Source of the DNA: Axinella damicornis
Taxonomy: Eukaryota > Porifera > Demospongiae > Axinellida > Axinellidae
Assembly (NCBI GenBank): GCA_963931865.1
Contig: OZ007516.1
Location: 8,983,615 to 9,047,614, forward strand
Reading direction: 5' to 3'
Length of the DNA: 64,000 nucleotides
In this document: positions 1-12,154 of the stretch, one piece after another
Layout of the letters: each line of letters starts with the position of its first letter
How positions within the stretch are numbered: position 1 is the first letter of the stretch
Notes under the pieces: model-generated
Database searches by the model: none
Seen by the model: only the letters and a program-made list of their open reading frames with translations
Told to the model about the DNA's origin: nothing
Translations under genes and position numbers: made by a program

Positions 1-130
1 CTCACAAGCAACGTAAGTGCTCACATCCTCTTAAAATCCTCACAAACCATCAAAATCTTCACAAGCAACGTAAATGCTCACATCCTCTTAAAATCCTCAC
101 AAACCATCAAAATCCTCACAAACCATTAAA
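1..130. repeat. 57-bp tandem repeat
   Basis: A 57 bp unit beginning ACAAGCAACGTAA starts at 4 and again at 61. Shorter pieces ending in CACAAACCAT follow up to about 147. Since 57 is a multiple of three the repeat does not break reading frames, but no protein is recognised in it. It is cut by the window start. Confidence 0.8.
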
Positions 131-149
131 ATCTTCACAAACCATCAAC

Positions 150-281
150 ATGGGTTCACACTTGTCTACATCACAATCGAGTGAAGTGGAGACCATTCGC
201 AACAAAATCACTACTATCATTCCAGGGATCGATGCACGTCTGGCCCTACAGTATGCCCTCTGCCTTAGTGTGGCACTCCAG
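150..281 (+). CDS. possible exon, unrecognised protein
   Basis: An ATG at 150 opens 44 codons that run without a stop to a CAG followed by GTATAT, a possible donor at 282. The peptide starts MGSHLSTSQSSEVETIRNKI and ends in a hydrophobic stretch, ALQYALCLSVALQ. The frame also stays open for some distance upstream through the 57 bp repeat. I do not recognise a family. It lies on the same strand as the ING exons further on, but the residues do not resemble the ING N-terminal helical region. It could be a chance open stretch. Confidence 0.25.
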
Positions 282-660
282 GTATATAGTATACTCATAC
301 GTATATAGACAGTGGACTATTATAGGTACATGCATCACCTTATAAAGCTTGTCAATGACCTGACAGCTCTATTACAGCTATCTGCTATCCACTGTACAAC
401 ATTGCCGGTGGAAACTTGAGTGTTTCCTTGCGTCTCCTACATGTACTTGTACTTCATAAAATAGAAGTGGATTTTTCAATATAGCTACTGATTGAGAATA
501 ATTATGTGCATGGCAGATTCAACAATGAAGCATGGGTGCTACACAACACCAGCTCAGATAAAACATTTTGCAAGTGCTTCAATCAACTGCTTGACTGGTC
601 ATGAAGCCATAAAACTGCATTGCTAGCTAGCTACTTCAGAATTGAATGATGTAACCTCCG

Positions 661-812
661 CAACCCCCCACCATCTCCTGCGATGAGTCCCGCTAAAGTG
701 CTCCACAACCCCCCACCATCTCATGCGATGAGTTCCGCTAAAGTGCTCCACAACCCCCCACCATCTCATGCGATGAGTCCCGCTAAAGTGCTCCACAACC
801 CCCCACCATCTC
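661..812. repeat. 45-bp minisatellite (about 3.3 copies)
   Basis: A 45 bp unit containing CTCCACAACCCCCCACCATC then TCATGCGATGAG repeats about three times with few changes. The unit is a multiple of three, so both strands show repetitive open frames. No splice acceptor fits the plus-strand frame, which is closed by a stop at 647-649. I read it as intronic or intergenic minisatellite. Confidence 0.8.
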
Positions 813-1064
813 TGGTGAGACTTAAGGTAGCAAATCACCTAATCAATTTCTATATTCAAGGTCGTTAAAGTGGCTAATGTATAATGTAATTAGAGTTTGG
901 GTTGGCGGCATGACATTGACACAACTGGCTAAAGTAGACAGTGGGCATAACATAACAGTAGGTGAACAGGTACCAATTCTACACATCAGTGCTCAGCTTG
1001 TGACACCTCATTATCTTTTCACCGGCCAATGAAGTTGCTTGCCACCGTCCCTCCCTTTATGCAG

Positions 1065-1383
1065 GTGGTAACACCAGACCTTAACAGTCAGCCTCTGGAC
1101 CCTAATGAGCCAACCTATTGCCTTTGTAACCAGGTGTCATTTGGGAAGATGATCGGCTGTGATAACCCTAAGGTATGCCCAGTCAAGCATAGGAAGACCC
1201 CTTTCGGAGTAGTTACATTTTGGTTCACCAACTACTGAACGGCATTATCCTGGTTGCTTATTTCTGTCATCTATATCCCCCTCCCACATGCAGTGTCCTA
1301 TCGAGTGGTTCCACTTTCCATGCGTTGGTCTGACGTCCAAACCTAAGGGTCAATGGCGCTGTCCACAGTGTACTTTTACTTAA
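1065..1383 (+). CDS. Inhibitor-of-growth (ING) family protein, C-terminal PHD finger (partial)
   Basis: Two exons, 1065-1172 and 1294-1383, join in phase 0. Exon 1 follows an acceptor ending TTTATGCAG; the intron has GTATGC and CACATGCAG ends. The joined frame gives a PHD finger (Cys4-His-Cys3): CLC in exon 1, IGCDN, then [13 protein letters not shown] and WRCPQC, ending CTFT and TAA at 1381. [10 protein letters not shown] and CPIEWFH are typical of ING1-5. ING PHD fingers read histone H3 trimethylated at lysine 4 and tether HAT or HDAC complexes in the nucleus. The N-terminal ING helices are not seen, so the 5' exons are upstream or outside the window. No lysine-rich polybasic tail follows the finger, which is more like ING3/4/5 than ING1/2. 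No frame damage is visible. Confidence 0.92.
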
Positions 1384-1452
1384 ATAGAACTGGTAGCATA
1401 TACACTATGTTTACACCTGTAAGTCGTTTTGCAACTTCCTGTTCCAAGGGGG

Positions 1453-1580
1453 TGACACTCCCATTGACGCTGTAGTCAGAGCTGTGACTCCCATTGACAT
1501 GGTAGTCAGAGCTGTGACTCCCATTGAAACCGTAGTCAAAGCTGTGACTCCCATTGACACCGTAGTCAGAGCTGCGACTG
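1453..1580. repeat. 30-bp minisatellite
   Basis: Unit AGAGCTGTGACTCCCATTGA plus CATGGTAGTC, about 4 copies, directly downstream of the ING stop. It creates antisense repeat ORFs that I do not count as genes. A related single motif (CGCAGCTCTGACTACAGCG) recurs near 1750. Confidence 0.75.
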
Positions 1581-3740
1581 GGGCCATCATTTTTGCTGCT
1601 TGACTGCTTGACCACATCGCGAAAAGACTCTTGACAGTTTGACTGCACTGTATTTCAGCCGTTGACTGCCAATAGTATACAGAAGAATGCGTAGCGACTG
1701 CAGCTTTTCCTTAGTATATGGGGGTCAAGATTTGCTGATAAGCCCGGTCGCAGCTCTGACTACAGCGTGTATGGGAGTGTCACCCCTAAGCCCTTTGTGT
1801 TCTATGTCGTTTTGCAACTTCCTGTTCCTTGTGTAGAGTACGTAATTGCCGAGCGGGAAGCGAGGAAAGTGACTGCTATTTACACCACAGAGTTGTAGCT
1901 ACATAAATGATTATGGGTCTCTCAGCTCCGTCATGAATATAACATAACATGTGCCATGCACGCGGTAGGAATTCCAGTAATCGATCACTGGCAGTCCTGT
2001 AGCTAGTTTGTGGCGGTCATAAATCTATTGTGTGTGGCGCAGGCGGTTGGTTGGATGCATGCCAGCGGAAAGAGTTGACTGACCTGTGGTGTTGGAAGAC
2101 GGAGCTCGAGGTGAGTAATTTTCCTTCACACAAAATGTACGGGAAAATTTTAGTTCGCATATAGTCTAGCAAATGAAAATGAAGGTGGGGTTAGCCTCGG
2201 AACTAGACCCTTCCTCTCTCCCTGTGTGAGGGGTCTTGTTCTGAGACTAGGCGGGGATCACCTCCACAAATTACGTACAGGGTGGCATGCAGCCTGCACT
2301 TTGGTGCATATGCATGTTGCATGATTGTTCACAGCACCTCAGTTCACTTTTAGGAGCTACAGGTGCAATTTGCTACTTGCTCTGTTCATTCACTCTTGCT
2401 TCAAAATAGTCGTAAAACAGTTCACAAGATACAACTGAAAACATGAACTTCAAAATAATACGTATACAGTCAAACCTCCGATAGTGGACCCTCCGAGATA
2501 GGGACACAATATAATAAACCTCTCTACAAAGGACGCTTTTCAAGGTCCCAAATAATTGGTTTGAGGAACATCTGGTGCTTCAGTTAGTACAAGCCTTGAC
2601 TGTTCTAGCAAGCTAAGCTCCTGTGTAATAATCAACACAATTCATGATCAATGATTATGTAATGGACATCTAAACTCATGCTTTGTGGTTGCAGTGTTTG
2701 TCTATTCTCATGCAGTCTATTCATGCACTACAAGTGTAAGGTCTTGGGCCCCAACCCACAGCAGGTAACAGAATTCCTGCTGTTTTAACTAACTTCTTGT
2801 ACTTGGGATGTCGGTAGCTATAAGCTGCAAGAAGAATTGGATCAAGAATGTGTGAGAGGCACAGGATTTTGCTCTATTGGGTTGGCTCCACATTATGTGA
2901 AGCCAGTAGACTGACTCTGTAGCGTATGGTCAGCTTTGAGCTAAAATTCAAAGTTGGTGAGTCACAAGGTCAGGGCAAAGTGATTGTTGCTGTTCTTCCT
3001 GTGCCCTTACCAACTCCAGAGCTAACTTCATCCCCTTGGATTCAGCAATGCAACGCTGCATGTGACTGACCATCTGGCTTTTGCACAACATAATATTATG
3101 CACCTATTCTAGTGATGAAAAGCTGGGCTGGAGCCTCGGAGTGAGTGCTACACTGTACACAGATTGTGGGGTCATGAGTGCAATAACACCAGCAAAATTG
3201 CTTTGCTGTGTTGCAGAGCTACATATAGGAAGCTATATAAGTTACCCCTATAGCTAGTTCCTACTATATATGCTAGTCAAGTGCAGTAGCTGGTCACTTG
3301 CCACAGGTGGAACACTTCATATGCAGGAGATGTCTACAAGTTCCATATAATGGCTAGGCCCCAGCAACATGCATGTTAGAGCACCCTCCTGTATTACACG
3401 TACAGATCAATTGCAAGCTGTATAATTAGCTGTATAAACCATTACATAAGGTGGTATATACATACACGACACACATCAATTAAACACACCAAAACAGGGA
3501 GAATGTGAATGCTGATCCACAACTATAGAATAATACTTATTAGAAGACTACAATTTGATTACACTGTGTGTGGTGTTCATGAATATAGGGATGGTAACAT
3601 AGCTAAAAGCTTATTAAGATACTGAACTGTCTACAAACAAAGTTTAAATTGCCATACAAAGTAATTCCACATAAAAGTATTTTAGAGGACAAATACTGTG
3701 CTCATTACCAATAGCATGTGTGTACAAAACTTAGACTCAC
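1581..3740. other. intergenic stretch, no gene recognised
   Basis: I see no supportable coding exon. Near 2092-2111 a short GC-rich stretch ends GGAGCTCGAG before GTGAGT, which could be an untranslated first exon. At 2467-2515 a sequence starting ACAGTCAAACCTCCGATAG resembles the ends of common invertebrate DNA transposons, but I could not find a matching second end. Confidence 0.5.
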
Positions 3741-4958
3741 GTAAGAGTACGGGGGTTTCTCCCAGCAAATACGCTGAAGTGGTTGAGTGTTTGGTGGAGG
3801 CACTGTCTGGACCCCTCGCTTCTCTCCCTCCAGCACCGGAGGAGGTGGGCCATCTTATGAGCCTCTCCAGGGGGGGCCTGTGCAATATGAAACTCTACTG
3901 AAGCCGCTGAAAGATTAAGCATCTTCTTGATGTGATCGAACATGTGATAGTTCTTGTCGGCGATACCATACAGGAAGTCATCAGAAACTTGCTCACTGTA
4001 GCTGGGATTCTGTTCATCAAAGAGTTCTCGGATGATGCGTTCGCCTAGGTAGGCATATGGTTCAAACCCGAGTAGATCGACAATGCTAATTCCATTTCCA
4101 GCCATGTCCAGAACACCTGGTTCTGCTTTCATAACAGCATTAGCAAGCTCTGCGGTGGTGATGAGTGTGAGCTCAGATTATGGTTTGAGAGGGTAATCCT
4201 TGGAATCAGAAGGTCGAAGTAGAAACTCACAAATGGCTACTTTTGGGCAGATTCACTTCTGAGTTGCAGTATTTTGCCTATAATGGCAGATCGGAGGTGT
4301 GCACATTTGACTTGGCTCCCCTTTGAGCAGCGCAGCATAAGAACGACTCTCCTATTTCCTTCCCCCAGCTCCACCAATGCCTCAACCCCACTTCGGTTCC
4401 CCCAGTAGATACCACTCTTCCAGACTTTGCACTTCCTCTTGAGGCTGGGTAGAACACTGCCTATTACCTGCTGTAGCTACATCTGGTGCAAGAGCGTAAG
4501 AGAAGGCTAGGCGAAGGAGGAGGACTTGAAGAAAGCGAGTGCAAAGTCTGCAAGACCCAACCACACTGATAGCGGAAGTCCGGACTGCTCTCCCACACTC
4601 CACTGGGCACCTCAATGCTGACCAGGTTAGGGAAGAACAAAAACCTCTCTGTGGAGTCAAACGTTGCAACAGGCTCACTGGTTCCTAAAGAATGGAGGAG
4701 TTGGAGGACTTCAGAGTCAGCTATATTGTGGCAGAACTCCAGATGGCAGAGGAAGTGGACAATCATGTCAGCGTCAAGATCTGGGAAGTGGGTGGAAATC
4801 TTAGAGAATGGGACAACGCCAGTACTGCTGGCTAGATTCTGGTACTGCTTGAAGTCCTTGGGAGCAAAGACTGTGCCTGTCACTCGAGAAAGAAGAGTTT
4901 CCCTATCTAAGATTCTCTCTCAAATTCTTCATCACTGTACGCAGCTAGTTTCATCACA
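3741..4958 (-). pseudogene. ROCO-type COR domain + death domain gene fragment, frameshifted
   Basis: Read on the minus strand from 4958 down. The first part carries COR-domain signatures: VFAPKDFKQYQNLASSTGVV, a FLCHLEFCH block and a FFPNLV strand block (4883-4560). RFLQVLLLRLAFSYALAPD (around 4545-4480) and VEALVELGEGNRRVVLMLRC (4385-4320) follow. A death domain ends it (about 4000-3760), with LLRCWRERSEG as its helix. These blocks lie in different frames: I count breaks near 4911, 4550, 4386 and 4238, plus an in-frame TAA near 4180. The death-domain exon ends at a good donor (TTAC then GTGAGT, 3740). ROCO proteins with death domains act in stress and cell-death signalling. The Roc GTPase part is absent, since the next gene starts at 5772, so this is a truncated 3' piece. 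Sequencing error is the alternative for single indels, but four breaks plus a stop favour a pseudogene. Confidence 0.75.
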
Positions 4959-5321
4959 CTGAATAATCTATGATACTGACCTGTAAGTACTCTGGGAAAT
5001 GAGCTTGATGTTGCATGCATGTCTCTTGTTTGTACATGATATGTGTGCTCTTCAACCGCATGCAACTCTAAAGTGTACCTATAGTGTAGCCATACATTAA
5101 TACAACACATTTAGATAGCTACCTATGCTGTTTCCAAATTAACCGACTTTTGATAGCAAAACTCTTTATTTGTATTACTCACCCTGATTGGTGACTTCAC
5201 TGGAAGCAGGGATTACAAGCACCAGAAGGTTTAAGCAAACAAATTTGTTTTAATCGGTCAACAAAATCAATGTAGTTACTTATAAAGGGTAGCATGGGTC
5301 TGCAGAGTTTATCTAAACCCA

Positions 5322-5377
5322 GTCTAGCAGCTAGCCCCTCTCCGCCCGGCCGGTCAGAGAGGGGCTAGCAACTAGAC
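5322..5377. repeat. short hairpin
   Basis: Inverted repeat with arms CTAGCAGCTAGCCCCTCTC and GAGAGGGGCTAGCAACTAG around a GC-rich loop. It lies between the ROCO fragment and the MFS gene. Probably a small hairpin element; no gene is seen in 4959-5771. Confidence 0.6.
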
Positions 5378-5771
5378 CAGGACCGGTGGCACTGTATCCA
5401 CTCAAAACGAATTCACACCTCAATGCATTATTTCCCCAACATCTATAATAGTACGGTTGTCACGTGTACATCACAATGCACTTCTGACACACCATTGCAT
5501 GTGTGAGCATATATAAGTCTTCCACTAGAAAGTTAGAATTAACCTTTGACAAAACTTCCAGTGGAATTGACTTGGTCATAAAGATTATGCACCTATACAG
5601 CTTATACAGTTTACGAGTATTGCAATTCCTTTGAATTGTTGTACACAGTTAATTTGCATCAGATACCATGCCAAGTTATATATCAGATTCATGGGAGGAA
5701 ATTCATTCAACGTGCTAGTTATCCACATCAGCAATCCACATGCAACCTTGCAACCTTTACCTACTAGATTA

Positions 5772-8700
5772 CTAGTCTGAATTTTCTATTTCTGTATCTC
5801 TCTTCTTTTCAATGCTCCTAGGAAGAAACAAAGCGAGAACTGCTCCCAGCAGACCAGATGCAGCCAGCAGGTAGAACACGAAATGGTAGTTCAGGGGCCA
5901 GCTTAAGCCTGTGAAACAAATCAATGTATGCACGATGAAAACCCACTCATCAGTGTCACATAGCTCCACATTAAGAGGTCAGATGAATCGCTTCAGTGCA
6001 GCTGGATACAGCTGTCACAAGTGTAGTGTTTCGTACAATGTTGAGTTAACTAGCAGCTTCAGATTGGGTTAGGTAAATCAGAATGGTTATTATTCCTTGT
6101 TCAAATCGATGAGAAAGCCAATCAGCTAGCAGTTCAGGAAGGTCAACCATTGATGCAACTTCCAGTGGAGCCTGTTTAAACAACAGACCAGGATATTTAC
6201 CTCAGTGCTATACACTGTATGACGTACAAAATGATGACATCTACAAAGAGAACACCTGTCATTAATAATAAAAATCTCTAACCACCAACCATTGTTTTCG
6301 CTCCAGGCAAACAAGGGAGTGATCACTATGGGTCCCAATGCGGATGATATACCAGTCAGACCTTCATTCAAGCCATACACTGTGCCTCGTGTTGATTGCT
6401 GTACAATAACAATAAGTGGAATTACACAATGCATATGTCATGCATGACGTCAATATTTTCATGTGCATCAGTACACTGTATATTGGTGGTATACTGGGAA
6501 AACAGCCGTGATTAGGCAAAAAAAAAACGGAGCTCATCATTCTTGCAGCACAAGTAGCTCCTGATATTGTGAGAATGCAGTTACTTTGTACCAACACAAG
6601 GTGAAACTGTCCTGTCTAGTATTTACCACTGTTGAGTTGCCTGTGAGAACTGCAAGAGTAGCAAAGCTCACCATCCTGCATGGGAGCAAATGTGATAGCT
6701 TGACAAATTGCTTTAGACACACACAGCACACAGTACATACTGCAAGCAGCATGCATGCAGTACCAAGAATCAAGAATTTACATACCTGGAAACCACCATG
6801 AGGGACAGGAATACGATCACAACCACCCACACGTTTATGGGGATTCGCTTCACTGAATTTGTATTGACATACATTTCTTCACTGACATCATTTCCACAGA
6901 AATCGAAGCCCGTACTGTTCTGAAATCCACTACCAGATCCACTGCCTGAGTAAACTAGAGAAGCATTCAACACAGACGTGTTTGGAATAGGTCCTGCGAT
7001 CTGACTAGAAAATGGTAGCAACACACAAGATACTGCAAACAGCACTAGCCCCAATCGAAGTGTCCACCGATACCCAATGCATTTGATGGTCAGTGGAAAC
7101 ACACAGAGCTGCATCAGAATAAGAAAGCAGTCCACGAGTCTGAAATCACACCATTCATGCAAGCAACATTGTATGCAAGCATAATATTATTATAATGCAG
7201 AGAATACTGTGGGTTTACATCCCACCTGTTAACAACTAGCCCTATGCATTTTGGACAAAAAATGATTGTAGAAGCTCACCTGCCATGTGAACTCACAGAC
7301 TGCAGCTACCATAAAAATGGTGCCTATTTCATTTCCATCCATACTGTATCCTCCATGAGCATGGTTTGTCACCATCAGCAGTGAAAATAGCTGTTGCATA
7401 ATATTTGTGAACAGTGCAATGAAAAACAGACATTAAGTTAGAATCAACACAGAGATAATTATTATATGCATTCTTCCGTTGCTGTATGCTTACTTCTTGT
7501 CCCACGATGGCACTAAATGAAAGCATCATATACAGAGTGATGGACAGAAAAACTCTTCGATCACGCAGTACAGTGGCCGCTCTCTTCAATTTGGTGAGAC
7601 CAGTCTTGAATTTGCGCACTACGTATAACTTGGCATTTTGTAGTGTGCACTTTTCTTTACATGATACACAGCCAACACGATCTGTCTGTCCTTCCTCTTC
7701 AAGAAGGGGGTTTGCTTCCATGAGTGCAGAAGTGTTCACATCTTCTGCAGAGTCATCACTTTCTGTACCGGACGTATCTCTTGTTGCAACAACTTTGCCA
7801 GAGTCCCCACTTTCAATAACCCCCATTTCCATCCAACTACTTTTTCTATTTGCTCTTGACCACGGACAATCATGCACATGATCGTGATCATCATCATCAC
7901 TGTCATCATTATCTGAAGCTTCCCTTTCTTCGTCCCACTTCATAGGCTCAGCAAGAATAAAGTAAGAGGCTGCATAAAAGACATAATCAAACTGCTGTTC
8001 AATTAGCAGTTGTTACACTTGCATGCTTTACGCTTACCAATGAAGCAGACTATGCTAACAGCTGCTCCCACCAAGCAGGGTAATGCGTAGGGAAACTTGC
8101 AGAAGAAGGATACTTGTAGCACTTCATATTTGCTCCCAGGCCGAGCCAGAAACCCTCCAGCAACTGGACCCTACATGAGATGCATCAATAATTAGCAGTT
8201 TTCACTGAGGGAGGAGAGGAGACAGAGTCTGCATACATGCAAGCAACAATGGCTATTGTGGAGCTGCTTGAGCCATGGATATACATGCTGGAATAACTCG
8301 GGGCTTCCTCAGATGCTCACTAGACATGTGTGTATCTGTGCCTAGATATACATATATATACTGCAATTATGCTCACTGACATGTTAAGAGGCAAGTAGCT
8401 TGTGCACTCTTGGTTGCATGCATTCTATGAATTCTTCTTACTGACCTTCCTGATCAAATAGTGAGTGTGTTGTCATTGTGCAAAAAATTAGCACATACGT
8501 AATTGCATGAGGTTACAGACTCTTGAAAGCCAACAACTTAAAATTCCCAGCTGCTATATACTTTGTGCAACAACCAACCATGTCTGATGAAGGTGCTTAC
8601 AGGGAATAAATGTTCACTCATAAGTATTTTCTCACGGCATTCTATTCATTATCTGTCGTCTTAGTAATAATGTACAGGGGAACAGTTAGTAAACTAACCA

Positions 8701-11301
8701 GTAGTTTTCCACCTCCTATACCTGCATACATTATTGCAAATGCCATGGCTTGGTTGGAATCATCAGTTATCTATACGGAAAGAAAATTGCAGTCAATTCA
8801 GAAGTTTCCAACCAGAAATGTTCGCACTTACCTCCGTCACATATGCTTTAGTAGCTCCAAATAGGTACCCATTCAACACCCCCCACAAGAACCTTGCAAC
8901 AACGGCCCAGATGAAGTTTAGGGAAAATCCAAAGAGTAGCTCTGAGAGAACCGTTCCACACACTCCCAACAACAACACTGGTCTACGGCCCAGGAGGTCT
9001 GATACCCAACCCCAGATTGGGTTGCCCACCAGGCTCCCTACGTAGTAGGATCCTGCCAAGATTCCTGCCTTTGAGCCTGCAGATAGCACAGAGGATATTG
9101 TTACTTGTGATTGAACAAGTGATTTGCTACAGTAAAAAACAAACAATGGACATTAATTAATGCTTTGAAGAATAAAGCTTACGTAGCTGCCAGAACACCT
9201 TGAATGTAGATCCTTCTACCACTCCCTAAGTTATGATGACACCCAATTTCAAGCAGCAAGCAAAGCATGCACCATACAAATTAAATGTGCTACCTGTAGA
9301 CTGACTACTTTGTATACATGAATCCACGAGGCATCAAATGGCATTCCCTTCTTTGCTTCTTAGTTGTCACTCGGCTCTGCCATCCGGCTGCAGCTTGTCA
9401 GTCACATGCATGGTCTTTCGTTACATTCCCAGACTGTGCATATCTAACATTATCTTGGCTCAGTTTTTAATCATTCAGTCGCCTTGGAACAGTAACCACC
9501 ATAGCACAATGTAGCTACTTAGCTAATGACGGCTAATCATCTCACCAACTTGCTCTGCCTTTAGGTTTGGAAAGAAAGTATGAAGCATGAACGGAAGAAA
9601 TGCAAATATCAGGTATCCTCCTGTGTGAAGAGGACAAGAAATATACTGTCAACAAAATCTGATGGGGAACTGGAACTAACAGCTAGCAAAGCCTTGACTC
9701 ATGGCTCTACATGCTTAAACTTCCACAGATATATCTCACTGTAAAAGGAATTCAGATTTAATTAACACCTCATTGCAATAATTATATTGGAAAAGCAACT
9801 CATGACAAGTAGATATGTAGGTTCCTTACAATGTTAAATTTGGGAAGTACAATACATGTATGTTGCTGGTAACATAATAATTATTATGTACCTTGTTTGT
9901 GGAGCTTTTAGGGGACACATTGTTGACATTGTATGCTTTTCAAGGGACAATTTGCTAACAAGCAGCAGGCATGTGCATTGTATGAATTCCAACAAAGAGT
10001 ACCATGATCATCCAGGTTACTCTTGAGCTGCCTGGGATTGCATTTTAGAGCACATGCTTTCCAATTGCAACTGGCACATATGCAGCTACCAGCATTTGAA
10101 AGTACTTTGCATACTGAGGTGAATTAATCCAAAAGCTGGAGGTGTACGTTAAGACTTGGAAAATATAGGCTATAAGGTCGTGCTATACCCGGTATAATTA
10201 TCACAGTGAGAGCATGCATTCGCTACTTCAAAGAATACAGGGTAGTGTGTGGGTATGTTTAGTGAAGTTCATTCAAGTGCAGTCAGAGTTGATATTTGAG
10301 ACATCCACATAATGTTTGAATCAGCATGGGAAGGGATAGTACATTACTACAGTGGGAGGTTATACAATAGCTTGTGAAGTATCGGCTCGGACTGACTGAT
10401 TTGCACTGCACCTTCACGAGCAAACCTCACTAGACACAGTCACACAACTTTATGGAAGTATAAAGTAGTCTGCTAAAGCGGTTTTCTGCTGTGCACATCA
10501 GATCCATGCATAGCAGGATGCAATACGTGGAGCAGTGCAACACTGCTGCAAACCACCCATTGTTGTACATAATACATCCCTGGTGAAAGTTGCAGCTGCA
10601 CATACAGGAGATCATCACTAGATTGTAGTATGCCGCTAGTGTACATGTTATTATATATACCGTCACCAGAAGTTGTGACTATGGCAAGAGGGAAGGTTGT
10701 CACTTGGCATGATGTTTACAAATTACCATGCATGTTTGCACCACACTGCACTTTGTTTTGCATAGCCTCGTTCCCAGGCCTCCAAGCACAGTTTTCGTCA
10801 CTTAAAAGCTGGGCGTAGAGGTCTGGGAACGAGGCTGTTTTGCAGTGACAGCTATGATAGTTTTCCCTTACCAAATGCATCAATAAAAGTCACTGAACCA
10901 ACCACAAGGACCTGCATTAATGGAAATAGAACACTAAATTGTAACTGCCGCTGTTGCCTACACCACTCACAGTGACTCACTGCATGCATGTACACAGTTG
11001 CAGTGAGGAGGAATACACCATGCGTTCTTTGTAGCTATGTCAACACAGGCGACCATATTCCATAAATCTTCCCTTGCTTCTGTCAGGGATTCAGTGGAAC
11101 ATTAATAAGTCGGATCAGCAACTCACTGCTAGGCTAGGAGAGGAAATAGTCCGTGATTCTGAATGTACGAATGTCATATGAAGGTGAGTGTTTGAGTGTT
11201 GCATGCTTGTTTGCAATTACAATCACCTTTGCCCAGGGTAGAGGTGTGTGCTTGGTCTCCAGCGGACCCCTCAATGGCCAGCAACGCGATACTTTCACCA
11301 T
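5772..11301 (-). CDS. Major facilitator superfamily transporter, ZIFL/MFSD-like (multi-exon)
   Basis: Exons, high to low: 11227-11301, 10872-10911, 9546-9620, 8832-9076, 8699-8770, 8038-8170, 7494-7969, 7280-7390, 6786-7108, 6627-6675, one unresolved exon, 6290-6398, 5772-5908. Reading phases join cleanly at every other junction. The start ATG (11301) gives MVKVSRCW and then TPLPWAK, where the family enters TM1. MFS motif A is seen as GNPIWGWVSDLLGRRP after TM2. TM5 has GPVAGGFLA. TM6 precedes a long acidic cytosolic loop (DNDDSDDDDHDHVHD, 7850-7920). The second half has RGTVYGLNEGLTGISSALGP and the last TM ends LFLPRSIEKKRD. Related proteins are plasma- or vacuole-membrane H+-coupled transporters in plants and fungi; the substrate here is unknown. 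The exon for TM10 (6400-6626) does not fit in phase: a candidate near 6560 (ATCAARMMSSV) sits by a T10 run. About 600 residues. Intron 1 holds a hairpin MITE. Confidence 0.85.
10763..10836. mobile_element. hairpin MITE, TAGCCTCG family (copy 1)
   Basis: Starts TAGCCTCGTTCCCAGGCC and ends in the inverted form CTGGGAACGAGGCT. TTTTGCA is repeated on both sides. It lies in an intron of the MFS gene. Too small to code; it would need a transposase supplied in trans. Confidence 0.8.
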
Positions 11302-11548
11302 ACTGACAATCAGATTTAATTTAGTTATAACTGCTAGTTGCGGCTCACGGCGGTTCAAACTGGGACGTTGGTCATAAAAACGCAGCCACCTGTTGAGATT
11401 CAGTAGCTAGTACCGGCGTACCGCAGTCAGTAATCAGATTTGTCGACCGAAGTGGTTATTGGTCCGGCAGGAAGTAGGACAGTTGTTATAATAGGGTACG
11501 GCCGACCAGGTCTGAATATACGCGTGCCATCATCTACTTCCGGTCGGG
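11302..11548. other. region upstream of the MFS start codon
   Basis: A candidate promoter/5' UTR zone by position only. I see no TATA box or other certain element. Confidence 0.35.
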
Positions 11549-12154
11549 CTGCAAGACCTCTTCACTCACTATAGTGAACTGCAATTATCAATATTCTAAG
11601 AATGCTATAAAATCCTGAAAATATGACTTGATGAGCTGCCTGGGGGAAATAAATATTACGAGTAAAAATAAGCTAGCTAGGAGCACTGTGGCTAGGAGAA
11701 TAACTTCAACTAGCATTAGGACCCCTTTTCGTACATCACACTGGCTACAAGGTCGGTGTGAGCATAGATGTATTGGCAGTTTTCTATCAAGGCGAACAAA
11801 CAATAGCAGCCATTCAGTTGTCACTGAGCCACGTTTCTTCAGTGCAGGTTGTACCAAGACTACGTACTTACCATAGTTAGGGGTAGTACAATAAAGAATT
11901 CTGATTGTAGCTACGGCAACGAATTCTGGGATTGTACAATGAAAAATTCAGGGATTGTAAAATAGATACAAATGTAGTATGTGTAGGCTTGCAATGAACA
12001 TGCAGATATTTGGCAAGAGCTTGCACCCTTCACAGCTAGCAGGTCGAAGTTCAGACCTCTTGACTCTCCTTGTAGCAATTCCTCCACTCTTATCTGTGAA
12101 AGGGTTATTCCTTATACACAATAGCAGATGTGCAGCAGGCCAGATGTTCATTAT

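Noticed and set aside
683..868. Repeat protein with MSPAKVLHNPPPSHA units as an ING exon
   Set aside because: The frame is closed just upstream with no usable acceptor, and the units are a 45-bp minisatellite open on both strands.
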